64,000 nt of DNA from Flavobacterium ginsengisoli (GCF_029625315.1 NZ_CP121110.1:2551001-2615000); one strand, 5' to 3'. Positions 29,660-40,091 are shown, numbered from the stretch's first letter. Program-made: numbers and translations. Notes: generated by a model from the sequence alone, not told the origin.

Positions 29660-30372
29660 CATTTTCGACACAACTACTCAAAATCTTAAACTGTTTACAA
29701 AAACAGGTAAAAACACCTATAGCCACAATTTTATTTAGTGGTAATATTGCATTGAATAATTTTTAGTTTCTAAAAAAAAGCTTCTAGAGAGCTTCTTAAT
29801 TTTTTGTCACTTTTTTTTTGGAACAGAAAGTGGGATTTCAAATCGCTGGTACCGATTGGAAATTTCACTTTTTTTTGTTTCTCTAACCGCCTATTTTACC
29901 GCAAAGAACGCAAAGAATTACGCAAAGTTCGCTAAGTTTTTTTGAGAAGTTTTTGAAGACGCAAAGCTTTATCTCCACAAAGCTTTGCGAATTTTATTTC
30001 AACATAGCCCGTGGTTTCAACCACGGGGACACAAAGCATATCTCAATTCATCTCTGAGCATCCCGCGGTTCAAACCACGGGTTATATTTGAATATTAGAT
30101 AGTAATTAGAATCTTTTTTAAAACGCAAAGTTCGCAAAGTTTTTCTCTCGCAGATTTAGCAGATTTAAGAGATTTTGTTTTATCTGCTTAATCTGCAAAA
30201 TCTGCGGGAAAACTATGTTGCCATAAAGCTTTGCGAACTTTGGGGTTTTATTAAGTCTTTAATTAAAAATTCTTAGCGCTCTTTGCGTTAAAAAAACATC
30301 ACACATAAAGCCTAAAATCAAATTTCAGGCTGTATTTTTGCGTTCTGTAAATGCCAAGAAATTAAAGTCCAA
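29660..30372. repeat. Repeat-rich spacer, no gene
   Basis: 713 bases packed with short repeated words: CGCAAAG and GCAAAGTTCGC variants on both strands, two near-palindromes CCCGTGGTTTCAACCACGGG (30008-30027) and CCCGCGGTTCAAACCACGGG (30062-30081), and an inverted CGCAGATTTAGCAGATTTA / ATCTGCAAAATCTGCG pair around 30149-30208. No open frame of note. Probably a pile-up of dispersed intergenic palindromes. TATTTTTG at 30333-30340 is a possible -7 box for the next gene. Confidence 0.7.
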
Positions 30373-31620
30373 ATGACTAGAGAACATTATATTCCGTTTA
30401 ATAAAGAATTTTTACTGGAACAGCAAATTTTAGCTTTTGCTGAAAATCCAGATAAGGTTAGCGATTTTAAGAAATTGTTCGAAATTATCGAACATTATTA
30501 TCATTACGAATCTTTTAACCTAAATAGAAATCTAAAACAGCATTACGCGCTCTACGATCCAGATTTAAGCGAAAAAGAACGTGAACAGTTTATCAATAAA
30601 AGCAATTTTCCTGTTTTTAAAGAAACACTTCTCAAAGTTTTAGAACGCGGCAATTACTATAGAATCGATCAGAAAGCATTAAACGAAGCTTTTGACGAAT
30701 CTGATTTGATCGGGCTGAATCTTTCTATCGATTTTAATGCTTTTAAAGATTTCGAACTTTATGCACGCGGACATCATAAAGCTAAAGAAAAGATCAAAAA
30801 ATACTTTTTCTGGACCAAAGAAGTCGAGATTGAATATTACGATCGTGTTCTCATTTATCTGAATTATAGCGATGCAGATTATCTTAAAGAAAAGAAAGTC
30901 AAATTGGGCAAAATGCCTATTGATCCAGGTTCTATTGCTTTAAAAATCTTTAAACGCGTTCCTAAAAACGATCTCGAAACGGTTTTTCCAAATGCCATTC
31001 CGAAAATGTCTCTAAAGGATAAATTATTGCTTTGGGTTCCAGGTGTTTTTGGTGGACTTTCTCTATTAAGCGCTAAAGTGATTCCTGCTTTAATTAATAT
31101 GTACGAAGCCTATCAAACGGGCGAAACAATAGATTTATTAAACAGTAAAACTTCTTTAAATCAAGGTTTAATTGCACTAGGAATTTTAGGAGCATATTGT
31201 TTTCGTCAATACAACAATTTCATCAATAAAAAAATCCGTTATTCTAAAACGCTTTCAGACAGTTTGTATTTTAAAAATGTCGGAAACAACAGCGGAGCAT
31301 TTTATTCTTTACTGAATTCTTCTGAAGAAGAAGCTTTAAAAGAAACGATTCTTGCCTATACTTTTTTGCACGAAAGCGAAAAATCTTTAACAGCAGAAGA
31401 ACTAGACAATCAAATAGAATCTTGGTTTAAAACCCAACTAAATACCGACTTAGATTTTGATGTAAACGATGCTTTATTAAAATTAAAAAGCATTGGTTTA
31501 GGAATAGAAACTAATGAAAAATGGAACGTGATTCCGCTCAATGAAGCACTTGTTGCTATTGACGAATTATGGGACAATGTTTTTCAGTACAATCAGAATG
31601 TCGATTCTTTAAAAAATTAA
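30373..31620 (+). CDS. DUF3754 (TMEM143-like) protein
   Basis: A protein of 415 residues with a long soluble N-terminal region and two membrane segments near residues 220-240 and 265-280 (LLLWVPGVFGGLSLLSAKVI; GLIALGILGAYCF). The motif FFWTKEVEIEYYDRVLIYLNY and IALKIFKRVPKNDLETVFPN match the DUF3754/TMEM143 family. Function unknown; probably inner-membrane. The next gene starts 3 bases later, so they may be co-transcribed. Confidence 0.78.
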   Translation: MTREHYIPFNKEFLLEQQILAFAENPDKVSDFKKLFEIIEHYYHYESFNLNRNLKQHYALYDPDLSEKEREQFINKSNFPVFKETLLKVLERGNYYRIDQKALNEAFDESDLIGLNLSIDFNAFKDFELYARGHHKAKEKIKKYFFWTKEVEIEYYDRVLIYLNYSDADYLKEKKVKLGKMPIDPGSIALKIFKRVPKNDLETVFPNAIPKMSLKDKLLLWVPGVFGGLSLLSAKVIPALINMYEAYQTGETIDLLNSKTSLNQGLIALGILGAYCFRQYNNFINKKIRYSKTLSDSLYFKNVGNNSGAFYSLLNSSEEEALKETILAYTFLHESEKSLTAEELDNQIESWFKTQLNTDLDFDVNDALLKLKSIGLGIETNEKWNVIPLNEALVAIDELWDNVFQYNQNVDSLKN

Positions 31621-31622
31621 AA

Positions 31623-32139
31623 ATGTATACTTACAAATGTTCTTGTCTGCGGAGAAGTTTTTGATGAAATGCCTTTGTGTTTCGGAAATGAATTTCCTGC
31701 CTATTATTTTGCCATTCCGCCCGAAGAAAGAGAACAAAGAATTGAATACGGAGGAAGCTGGTGTTATATCGACGAAGAACATTTTTTTCATCGTGGCAGG
31801 TTAACTATTCCTATTGTAGATTATCATGAAGATTTGGTTTTTAATGTATGGACTACGATAAGCGAAGATAATTTTTGTTTGAGAATGGATTTATGGGAAG
31901 ATCCAAACCGAGTAAATCAAGAGCCTTATTTTGGCTGGATGCAGACAGATGTGCCAACTTATGGCAAAACTATTTCGCTTAAAACAATTGCAATCGAACA
32001 AGATTTAGGTTTAATTCCCGAAATAAAAATGATCGAAGAAAATCATCCTTTAACTTTAGATCAGGAAAACGGAATTACATTAGAAAAAGCCATTTCTATT
32101 GTCGATCAAATAATGAAAATACAGCACGGTAAAACCTAA
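31623..32139 (+). CDS. DUF2199 protein (frame break near N-terminus)
   Basis: The body (GSWCYIDEEHFFHRGRLTIPIVDYHEDLVFNVWTTIS) matches DUF2199, small soluble proteins of unknown function with an N-terminal CxC/CxxCGE motif. That motif is broken here: the frame starts MYTYKCSC and is lost at 31644-31650, where TGTCTGC is best read as TGCTGC. Correction gives CSCCGEVFDEMPLCFGNEFP and a 171-residue protein. The apparent downstream start at 31669 would cut off the cysteine motif. Confidence 0.75.
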
Positions 32140-32185
32140 AAGAAATTTCATTAGATTTACGCATCTAACCTTAAAACCACAAAAA

Positions 32186-32650
32186 ATGAGAACATTAGAT
32201 CAATGGTTTGCAGAATATGCCGTAAGTCATCAAAACCCAAAAAACAAGGCAATACATTATATTTGTGTACCTGCTATTTTCTTTTCAATCGTTGGTTTAC
32301 TTATGAGTATTCCGAGTATGATAATCTCCAATACATTACAATTAAATGCTCCTATTATCGAAAATTGGGCATTTCTCGTTTTGCTTTTTGTTCTTGTTTT
32401 CTATATCAGATTATCAATTGCAATGGCTATTAAGATTGCCATTTTTTCTATTCTTTGCCTAATTGTAAATTACTACATTTCGCAACTTTTTCCGTTGTGG
32501 ATTTTCTCGCTTATTGTTTTTGCTTTAGCGTGGGTCGGACAATTTTACGGACATAATATTGAAGGCAAAAAACCTTCGTTCCTAAAAGATCTTCAGTTTT
32601 TATTAATTGGCCCAGCTTGGGTTGTAGAGAATTTGTTTTCGAAAAAATAA
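32186..32650 (+). CDS. Mpo1-like (DUF962) membrane protein
   Basis: A protein of 154 residues with 4 predicted membrane helices. The N-terminal WFAEYAVSHQNPKNKAIHYICVP and C-terminal WVGQFYGHNIEGKKPSFLKD carry the conserved His motifs of the Mpo1/YGL010w family. The yeast member is an iron-dependent dioxygenase acting on 2-hydroxy fatty acids. Activity here is inferred. It ends 7 bases before the methyltransferase gene. Confidence 0.85.
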   Translation: MRTLDQWFAEYAVSHQNPKNKAIHYICVPAIFFSIVGLLMSIPSMIISNTLQLNAPIIENWAFLVLLFVLVFYIRLSIAMAIKIAIFSILCLIVNYYISQLFPLWIFSLIVFALAWVGQFYGHNIEGKKPSFLKDLQFLLIGPAWVVENLFSKK

Positions 32651-32657
32651 AAACAGA

Positions 32658-33551
32658 ATGAAAGCATCAAAAACAAGTAGAACGGCGCAATACATGGCCT
32701 TCTTTAGAGCGTTGGAAACAAAACGTAATGAAAACGAAAGATTGTTTTCAGATCCTTATGCCATACATTTTATAGATTCAAAATTGAGGCTTGCTGTAAA
32801 CTTGTCTCCATATCCGTTTTTTAGAAAATATATTGGCGACATTATAAACAAAAAGATTCCTGGAGCTCTTTCATCTGGAATTGCAAGAACAAAATACATT
32901 GATAATTTACTAGAAAATGCAATTTCTAAAGGAGTTGAACAAGTTATAATTTTAGGTGCCGGATTTGATACCAGAGCGGTTCGTCTTGGTTTTCTAAAAT
33001 CGATTCCTGTAATAGAAATTGATCATCCGAATACTTCAAATTTTAAAGCTGAAATCTATAAAAAACGTATTGGCAAGATTCCAGAAAACGTGACTTTTCT
33101 TCAAATTGATTTTAATAAAGAAGATCTCAATCAATTGGCTACAAAACACCATCTAGATTTTTCAAAACCTACAGCTGTAATTTGGGAAGGCGTTACGAAT
33201 TACTTGACCGAAGAAGCCGTGAAAAGCACTTTTTCTTTTATCTCAAAATTTGCCAACAACAGTCATATTATTTTTACTTATGTACATAAAGATATTCTTC
33301 AAAATCCTGATTCTTTTCTAGGCGGAAAAAAATTGCTGGAAGATCTAGAAAACATAGAAGAACACTGGACTTTTGGATTGCTTCCAGAAGATGTGCCGAA
33401 CTTTTTAAATCAGTTTGACATTAAACTTTCAGAAGATTTGGGTGCCGATGAATATCGCGAAAGGTTTCTACCTGATCGCTCTGAAAAAGGTTATGAATTT
33501 TATAGAACCGCAATTGGAGTAAAAGATTTAGGCCATTCTTCTGCAATCTAA
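32658..33551 (+). CDS. Class I SAM-dependent methyltransferase (LCM family)
   Basis: A protein of 297 residues of the leucine carboxyl methyltransferase/TIGR00027 type. The SAM-binding motif is VIILGAGFDTRAVRL; VIEIDHPNT supplies the acidic residue after the second strand; VIWEGVTNYLTEEAV is the family motif downstream. The N-terminal SRTAQYMAFFRALE is also characteristic. Substrate unknown. Probably co-transcribed with the Mpo1-like gene. Confidence 0.85.
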   Translation: MKASKTSRTAQYMAFFRALETKRNENERLFSDPYAIHFIDSKLRLAVNLSPYPFFRKYIGDIINKKIPGALSSGIARTKYIDNLLENAISKGVEQVIILGAGFDTRAVRLGFLKSIPVIEIDHPNTSNFKAEIYKKRIGKIPENVTFLQIDFNKEDLNQLATKHHLDFSKPTAVIWEGVTNYLTEEAVKSTFSFISKFANNSHIIFTYVHKDILQNPDSFLGGKKLLEDLENIEEHWTFGLLPEDVPNFLNQFDIKLSEDLGADEYRERFLPDRSEKGYEFYRTAIGVKDLGHSSAI

Positions 33552-33682
33552 AATTTTGATTGTCTAAAATTATTTGCGTTTTTATGCTAATATTTTCTTA
33601 ATAAAAATCGTACAAAGGCAACATTGTATAATTTAGCATTCGTTAAAATTTAAGAAATCATCAATCAAAAAACCAAAAACAA

Positions 33683-35525
33683 ATGAAAAAAACTATTCTT
33701 TTATTACTTCTCACAATCTTTAACACTGCTTTTTCTCAAAGCGGAAAAATCTATTTAAAAGATAATAAATTTAATGTAGGCAAACCCAATACCTATATTT
33801 ACGAACCTCCGCAAGGCCTTCCTATAGAAGACAACGCCAAAGCAAATATTTTATCTATTACCTCTACTGATTTTTCTTCTGAAATAAGTCCGTTAAAAAA
33901 AATCGGAAAACGTTTTGAGTTTACCACAAAAGTTTCTGATTCTGTCAGAGTGATTCTAGTAACAATAAACGATTCAAAAAAGATTGCCGATAGCAATAAC
34001 GAAAAAGGTTATTCTGTTTTACTAAAAACAGAAAATGACACTGAATTAGGAAAAAGTCTAGTAGACGAAGTTTTCGTTAGAAGTAACGGAGGTTACTTTT
34101 TTAAACTAAAATCGAATTCAAAGCCAGAAGAACTAATTGCCGAATATGACGCAATATTTGCAAAATATCCGAAGCTAAGAGACGATAAAGTTTCTTTGGA
34201 GTATTTGTATACTAAAAAATCTATCGATAAAGAACAAGGAACAAAAGACCTAATTGCCTTTGCCGATAAATGTGTAAAAAGAAATACCGAAGATTATCTA
34301 ACTACCGCTTATTATATTTATAATTCTAATAATGAAACCCAAGATCAAGCAATAAAATTGAGAAAGGAAATTTCAGAAAGATATCCTAAAAATAGAATTG
34401 ATGCTATGGATTTTATTAGAAATTTCTATGATCAGCCTGATAAAACTGAAGCTTCTGTCTTAGAAAGCCTTAATACATTTAAAACAAAATTTAATGATAC
34501 TTCAAAAAGATCTTTAAATTCTTTTTATTCTGTTTTGGCATCTTTATATCTAGACAAAGAAAATTGGGAAAAGGCTATAGCTTGTGAACCTTATTTAGTT
34601 CTTCCAGCAGACACATACAATAATTTTGCTTGGGGCAAATCTGGAGGAGACTTAACAATGCCTGTAAAAAATATTGATTTTGCCACGAAAGTTTCTAAAC
34701 GATCATTAGACATTCTTGAAGCTAAACGAAAAGAATGTTATAATGTCAATTACAATGATGATTTTAACATGTATGCAGATACTTACGCGCTTCTGCTATA
34801 CAAACAAGGTAAATATGACGAAGCTTTTAAATACCAAAGCGAAGTTAAAGCTCTTAACGGATTGGACGCTGGAGGTAAAGAACGCTATCTAGCAATGCTT
34901 GACAAAGTAAAGAGTAAAGACGAAGTAAAAGCTTATATTGAAGACGAAATTGGTAAAGGCAATACATCGCCTGCATTTCTTGCTAAACTAAAAGAAATTT
35001 ACATTGAAAAGAAATTACCTATGGCTGAATATGATGCTATTCAGCAAAAAACAGAATTATTAGCAAAAGAAAGCAAAAACAAAGATCTTCTTGAAAAATT
35101 TGGAAGTAAAAACGCCATTGATTTTACTTTGAAAAATCTAGAAGGAAAAGAAACAAAACTTTCAGATTATAAAGGAAAAGTAGTTGTTCTTGATTTCTGG
35201 GCAACTTGGTGCGGACCATGCAAGGCTTCTTTTCCAAAAATGCAAGCATTTAGTGACTAAATATAAAGATAAAGATGTCGCTTTCCTGTTTGTAAATACT
35301 TGGGAAAATGGCAAAGAGGAAGACGTACTAAAGAAAGTTACTTCGTATATAACAGATAAAAAATTCGATTTTAATGTTCTTTTCGATTCAAAAACAGAAG
35401 TTGTCACCAATTACAAAATACAGGCTATTCCAACACGAATTGTAATTGACAAAACGGGTAATATTCTTGCTTATGATAATTCTAATACTGATCTAGGAGT
35501 AATCATTGATGAACAGTTAAAATAA
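33683..35525 (+). CDS. TlpA-like thioredoxin-fold protein (frame break)
   Basis: A signal peptide (LTIFNTAFSQSG) is followed by a long helical/TPR-like region and a C-terminal TlpA/AhpC-type thioredoxin domain with the redox motif WCGPC (FWATWCGPCKASFPKMQ). It would act in the periplasm in disulfide or redox chemistry. The frame breaks at 35241-35249: TGCAAGCAT should be TGCAGCAT, joining FPKMQ to HLVTKYKDKDVAFLFVNTW. Corrected length 613 residues. A near-perfect terminator follows. Confidence 0.87.
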
Positions 35526-35543
35526 AATGAAACTTTAAATAAG

Positions 35544-35575
35544 AAAAAGGACAAAAGATATCTTTTGTCCTTTTT
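35544..35575. terminator. Palindromic terminator after the TlpA-like gene
   Basis: AAAAAGGACAAAAGATATCT and its exact inverted complement form a 32-base perfect palindrome ending in a T run. Confidence 0.85.
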
Positions 35576-35633
35576 TTATGATTAAAATATACTTTAAATA
35601 TTTTTATATTAGCAGAATAAACCCAATTATAAA

Positions 35634-36494
35634 ATGAGAAAAATCTTCGTAATGATTGTTTCTGGAATTTTACTTTCAGCTTGCAAACAGACAGACAACA
35701 AAAGCATTTCTGATAAACAAGAAATAAAGAAAGACAGTACCAAAGTTGAAGGCTCATCAGAAACAGTAAAATCAGATTTGGGATTATTGGAGCAATTTTC
35801 TAAAAACAAAAATGAAGTTATTCTCAAATTAAAATCGATTGCTAATAAAGAAGCCGCTAATGCATTGTATGAGAAATATTGTGAAGAAAATAATGTTTTG
35901 CTGGGACAGATCGAAGAAAAAGAATCAGGCGTATTAGATAAATTTTACAATGAAGAGAAAAATGCTAAAAAAGAAGTGAAACTTTTAGGCGACGAACTTT
36001 CAAAACATCAGTTAGAGTATTTTGAAATTGGAGAAGGATATGTTGAAATTGAAACGCTTCCTGATTTTTATTATAAGATCTTCAAAGATTATGTAACAAA
36101 CGATTACAAAGATTATTTGTATCTGAAAAGTGAAGAAAACAAAACACTATATTCTGCAGATGCTGGGCTTGTTATTTCTTTTAAAGAGCTGGGAGACAGA
36201 ATAATTTCATGGGAAAATTTTATGACAAAATATCCTGATTCAAAATTGATTCCATCTGTAAAAGAAGAATACAAAAATTATCAAATGGATTATTTAGTTG
36301 GTCAAGATAACACACCGACTGCCGAGAGAGCGACAGATGAAAAATATATTTATCCAGAAAACATTCAAGAGTTTGACCGTTTTGTAAAAAAATATCCAAA
36401 AAGTCCAACTGCACCTTTAATAAGTTTATTTAAAGAAAGCTTCAAAAATGAAAAAATCTTTGATCTGATAAGGACTGAACAAGATAAATTGTAA
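35634..36494 (+). CDS. Lipoprotein of unknown function
   Basis: A protein of 286 residues with a lipoprotein signal (VSGILLSACKQTDN, Cys near residue 17). The rest is charged and largely helical, with repeated KYPxS-type segments (FMTKYPDSKLIPSVK; FVKKYPKSPTAPLI) suggestive of TPR-like packing. No known domain recognised. Followed at short spacing by a small membrane protein. Confidence 0.7.
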   Translation: MRKIFVMIVSGILLSACKQTDNKSISDKQEIKKDSTKVEGSSETVKSDLGLLEQFSKNKNEVILKLKSIANKEAANALYEKYCEENNVLLGQIEEKESGVLDKFYNEEKNAKKEVKLLGDELSKHQLEYFEIGEGYVEIETLPDFYYKIFKDYVTNDYKDYLYLKSEENKTLYSADAGLVISFKELGDRIISWENFMTKYPDSKLIPSVKEEYKNYQMDYLVGQDNTPTAERATDEKYIYPENIQEFDRFVKKYPKSPTAPLISLFKESFKNEKIFDLIRTEQDKL

Positions 36495-36526
36495 ATCTGA
36501 ATTACAAATATTTAGCAATAACCAAT

Positions 36527-36724
36527 ATGAATACAGAAAATAAGAACCAACCTATTACATTTATTTTTTGGGTCGTAGCCATCATTTTAGGTGTAACCTT
36601 ATACAAGCAATTTGATTTTAAGAATCTGAAATTTGAGAATCCGGCAATGGCAGTTATTTATGGTATTGTCTTTTTATTTTCGGTTTACTATATTTTTAAA
36701 AACTCTAAAAAGCAACCAAAGTAA
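36527..36724 (+). CDS. Small two-helix membrane protein
   Basis: A protein of 65 residues with two hydrophobic segments (PITFIFWVVAIILGVTLY and MAVIYGIVFLFSVYYIF) and a basic C-terminus (KNSKKQPK). It lies 32 bases after the lipoprotein gene and 31 bases before the next start, on one strand, which supports it being real. Function unknown. Confidence 0.6.
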   Translation: MNTENKNQPITFIFWVVAIILGVTLYKQFDFKNLKFENPAMAVIYGIVFLFSVYYIFKNSKKQPK

Positions 36725-36755
36725 ATTGTAAGCTTGAAAAGAAATGCCGTATATT

Positions 36756-37151
36756 ATGAATAAAATACTTTTTTTACTATTACTTTTTACTGCTTTTTCT
36801 TTCGCGCAGGAAACAGATAAAAAGAATAAAATAATCTGGGGATTTGTTTTTGAAGATCATTTACTGCCTGCACAAGTTGAAGTTAGTGTGAAAGGAACAG
36901 ATTTGAAAACGTTTACAGATGCAGATGGCAAATTTAGTATAGAGGCAAAATTAGACGACGTTTTAGTTATTTCGCCTTTCGGAGGAAGACCGATTGAAAT
37001 TACAGTAACCGAAAAAAATTGCTACACAGCTCACTTATTTAGAGACACGGGATTGTACTACTATACTAAAAAAGTCGCTAGGATGATTAAAAAAATAAAG
37101 CGCAAAGCAATGCGAAAATACAAACAAGGTTTCTATGATTGCGACGACTAA
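36756..37151 (+). CDS. Secreted protein with carboxypeptidase-like regulatory domain
   Basis: A protein of 131 residues with a signal peptide (MNKILFLLLLFTAFSFAQE) and a short beta-sandwich of the CarboxypepD_reg-like type (IIWGFVFEDHLLPAQVEVSVKG, TFTDADGKFSIEA). This domain precedes TonB-dependent receptors in larger proteins, but here it stands alone with a basic C-terminal tail (KKIKRKAMRKYKQG). Start set at MNKILF rather than the upstream ATG at 36744, to begin with the signal peptide. Confidence 0.72.
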   Translation: MNKILFLLLLFTAFSFAQETDKKNKIIWGFVFEDHLLPAQVEVSVKGTDLKTFTDADGKFSIEAKLDDVLVISPFGGRPIEITVTEKNCYTAHLFRDTGLYYYTKKVARMIKKIKRKAMRKYKQGFYDCDD

Positions 37152-37191
37152 TAAATAACAAAGCTTTATACAACATTTATATTTGAACCAT

Positions 37192-37227
37192 AAAAAAAGC
37201 CTGAGAATGTATATTCTCAGGCTTTTT
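37192..37227. terminator. Bidirectional terminator
   Basis: Stem AAAAAGCCTGAGAAT/ATTCTCAGGCTTTTT with a short loop, between the plus-strand gene and the minus-strand tRNA. Confidence 0.88.
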
Positions 37228-37238
37228 AAATTTTATAG

Positions 37239-37312
37239 TGACCCCGGAGGGGTTCGAACCCCCAACCCTCAGAGCCGAAATCTGATATTCTATCCAGTTG
37301 AACTACGAGGTC
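37239..37312 (-). tRNA. tRNA-Arg (anticodon TCG)
   Basis: 74 bases fold into a cloverleaf: acceptor stem GACCTCG/CGGGGTC, anticodon stem TCAGA/TCTGA with loop TTTCGGC (anticodon TCG), and the T-loop GGTTCGAACCC. CCA is not encoded. Reads CGA arginine codons. It lies downstream of yqeY, pointing away from the plus-strand genes. Confidence 0.95.
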
Positions 37313-37434
37313 AGTTAAAAAAAAAAAAAATCAATTTTTTAAATTCCAAATTCCAATCTTAAACTTGAAATTTGGAATTTATATGTTGAGTTTTCCAATT
37401 TGGAATTTGGATTTTCTTTATTGAAATTTAAAAA

Positions 37435-37884
37435 TTACGAAAGTAATTTTTTCACAATTGTAGAGATGGTTTTTCCTTCAGCAGTTCCTCCTAATTGAGC
37501 AGATGCTAATCCCATTACTTTACCCATTGAAGCAATTCCAGAAGCTCCTGTTTCAGCAATGATTTTTGCAATTACAGCTTCTACTTCTTCTTCGCTTAAT
37601 TGAGCAGGTAAAAACTTCTCGATTACAGCAACTTGAGCCAATTCTGGTTCTGCCAAATCTGGACGATTTTGTTCTGTAAAGATTCTTGCGCTTTCTTTAC
37701 GAGTTTTAACCAATCTTTGAAGTAATTTAATCTCTTCATCTTCAGATAAATCTTCTTTTGATCCTGAAGCTGTTGAAGCCAATAATAATTCTGATTTTAC
37801 AGCTCTTAAAGCTTCTAAAGCTACTGTATCTTTTGCTTTCATGGCCGTTTTGATTTCGTCCATGATTTGTGTTTGTAAACTCAT
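37435..37884 (-). CDS. GatB/YqeY domain protein
   Basis: A protein of 149 residues of the YqeY family, which matches the C-terminal tail domain of GatB: MDEIKTAMKAKDTVALEALRAVKSELL at the N-terminus and the glycine-rich GASGIASMGKVMGLASAQLGGTAEGKTIS. A role in tRNA amidotransferase-like binding is suggested by homology only. It follows ftsZ after a terminator, on the same strand. Confidence 0.9.
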   Translation of the reverse strand: MSLQTQIMDEIKTAMKAKDTVALEALRAVKSELLLASTASGSKEDLSEDEEIKLLQRLVKTRKESARIFTEQNRPDLAEPELAQVAVIEKFLPAQLSEEEVEAVIAKIIAETGASGIASMGKVMGLASAQLGGTAEGKTISTIVKKLLS

Positions 37885-37937
37885 GTTTATATTTTATTTA
37901 AAATAAGCCAAAGCCTATTAATTGATATATTAATTTG

Positions 37938-37963
37938 GCCCTTCGACTTCGCTCAGGGTGACA
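37938..37963. repeat. Copy of the TTCGACTTCGCTCAG repeat
   Basis: GCCCTTCGACTTCGCTCAGG followed by GTGACA matches the arms of the palindrome at 21708-21773. A single arm only, in the ftsZ-yqeY spacer. Confidence 0.6.
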
Positions 37964-38030
37964 ATAAGATTCACTTTAAAAACCTATTTCGGAAGTCAAA
38001 TTTTGAAATTCTGTGCGAAGATAAAAAAAA

Positions 38031-38062
38031 TAACCCGAAAATTAAATCCAATTTTCGGGTTA
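38031..38062 (-). terminator. Terminator at the end of the dcw cluster
   Basis: A perfect 13-bp stem TAACCCGAAAATT/AATTTTCGGGTTA with a 6-base loop and a T run on the minus strand, 22 bases after the ftsZ stop. Confidence 0.9.
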
Positions 38063-38083
38063 CCAAATATTATGATTCTAAAA

Positions 38084-40091
38084 TTAATCTACGTTATCGT
38101 GCAAAAATGAATTGTTTGAACGTAATTGCAAATCGTTATTACTGTCTGTTCCAACAGAAATTCTAGAATTTGTATTGTTAGATTGAGAATTAGATAAATC
38201 TATTCCTAATCTTTTGTATGCTGGTTCTTTTTCCAACTCATCAATTCTAGAAACATTGTTATGGAATTTATAGTTAAACTCTTTTAGTTTCTTTCTTCTT
38301 TCCTCAGCTCTTAAACGTAATGTTTCTTCAATAGTCAATTCTAAAGGAGAAACTTCAGAAGTCGTAGAAATATCAGGCTGACTAGTAAAATCTGGTCTTG
38401 GTTTTAATGTGATATTCAATTCCTCTGGAATTGTATCTTCAACTACTTTTTCAACAGGTTTAGAAGCCAATAAATCATTTTCAACTTCCATATATTCTTC
38501 TAGAGAATATTTAATAATTCCGTTATCTGAAACTTCAGTTACAGGAACAAATTGAACTGGATCGTTTACTTTAATATCACGAGTTTCATTTGTCAATTCA
38601 AACAACACTCTATTATCTTCAACAACTGGCTCTCTTTTTATAGGCTCTTGTTTGAACAAAGGAAGATCAAAAGAAAAAGTGGTTTGTTCTTCTCTTTCAA
38701 ATACTCTTTGCTGCTTGCACAGGTTGTTGTTGCACTGGCTGCTGCATCATTGGTTGTTGCAATTCTCTTGCTGCTGGTATTTCAGGAGCAGAAATTGTAA
38801 AATCAATATCTGTAATTGGCGAAACAATTTCGAAAGTCACATCCAGATTTTTGATAAACTCAGACATAACCACTAACTCTTCCTGATTGATAGCTGGAGC
38901 AACAGCCTGAACTGGAGTCGGAGCAAATGTTTCGTCATCATCAATTAAATCAAAAACTACTTTATCTTCAACTTTTGTTGTTGGAGTATCAACAGTTAAA
39001 TCGAAAGATGCAAGCGGTTTATTCGTTAGATTATGAACACTTCTTTGCTCATCTTCTAATGTATGAATGATTTTCTTTGGTTCTGTATTTACAATTTCAT
39101 TTTGTTGTTCTACATCAAAACCTGTAGCAATAATAGTTACAGCAATGGCTTCGCCAAGACTTTCGTCTTCACCAACTCCCATAATAATATTTGCATTGTA
39201 ACCAGCTTCGTCTTGAATGTGATCGTTGATTTCTCCAATTTCGTCTAGAGTAATCTCGTTAGTTCCAGAAACGATAAGCAACAATACGTTTTTGGCACCC
39301 GTAATTTTATTATCATTCAACAATGGAGAATCCAAAGCTGAAACGATAGCATCTTTAGCTCTGTTCTCGCCTTCAGCTACAGAAGACCCCATAATAGCAG
39401 TCCCACTGTTAGCCAAAACAGTTTTCGCGTCACGTAAATCGATATTTTGAGTATAGTGGTGCGTAATTACTTCAGCAATACCTCTAGAGGCTGTTGCCAA
39501 AACTTCATCCGCTTTAGAGAATCCCGCTTTAAAACCAAGATTTCCGTATACCTCTCTTAATTTATTGTTGTTGATTACAATTAAAGAATCGACTTGCTTA
39601 CGCAACTTCTCAATTCCAATAATAGCTTGCTCCTGACGCACTTTCCCTTCAAATTGAAACGGAATCGTCACGATACCAACTGTCAATATTTCTCTTTCTT
39701 TTGCTAATTGCGCAATTACCGGAGCTGCACCAGTTCCAGTTCCTCCACCCATACCAGCAGTAATAAATACCATCTTAGTACCACGGTCCAACATTTTTTC
39801 AATGTCTGAAATACTTTCGATTGCTGACTGCTGTCCAACGTCTGGATTTGCTCCTGCTCCTAATCCTTCTGTTAGATTAACTCCTAACTGAATCTTATTC
39901 GGTACCGAACTATTTTGAAGCGCTTGCGAATCGGTATTACAAACGATAAAATCTACGCCTTTAATACCTTGTTTAAACATGTGGTTAATTGCGTTACTAC
40001 CGCCTCCACCTACACCTATTACTTTTATTACATTTGATTGATTTTTTGGTAAATCAAATGAAATACTTCCAAATTCTGAGTTGCTCATCAT
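38084..40091 (-). CDS. ftsZ: Cell division GTPase FtsZ (frame break in C-terminal extension)
   Basis: The tubulin-like GTPase that forms the division ring. The N-terminal ~320 residues hold the GTP-binding loops (GVGGGGSNAINHM, GMGGGTGTGAAPVIA) and T7 region. The C-terminal extension is unusually long, acidic and Gln-rich. The frame breaks at 38712-38719: the minus-strand TGCAAGCA should be TGCAGCA, giving PVQQQRVFEREEQTTFSFDLP before LFKQEPIKREPVV. Corrected length 668 residues against about 380 in E. coli; long tails are usual in flavobacteria. Last gene of the dcw cluster, after ftsA. Confidence 0.95.

Noticed and set aside
29660..30372. CRISPR array
   Set aside because: Repeats differ in sequence and length, lack regular spacers, and no cas genes are near.
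31669..32139. Shorter DUF2199 start at 31669
   Set aside because: It removes the cysteine motif; the upstream sequence encodes that motif once one base is corrected.
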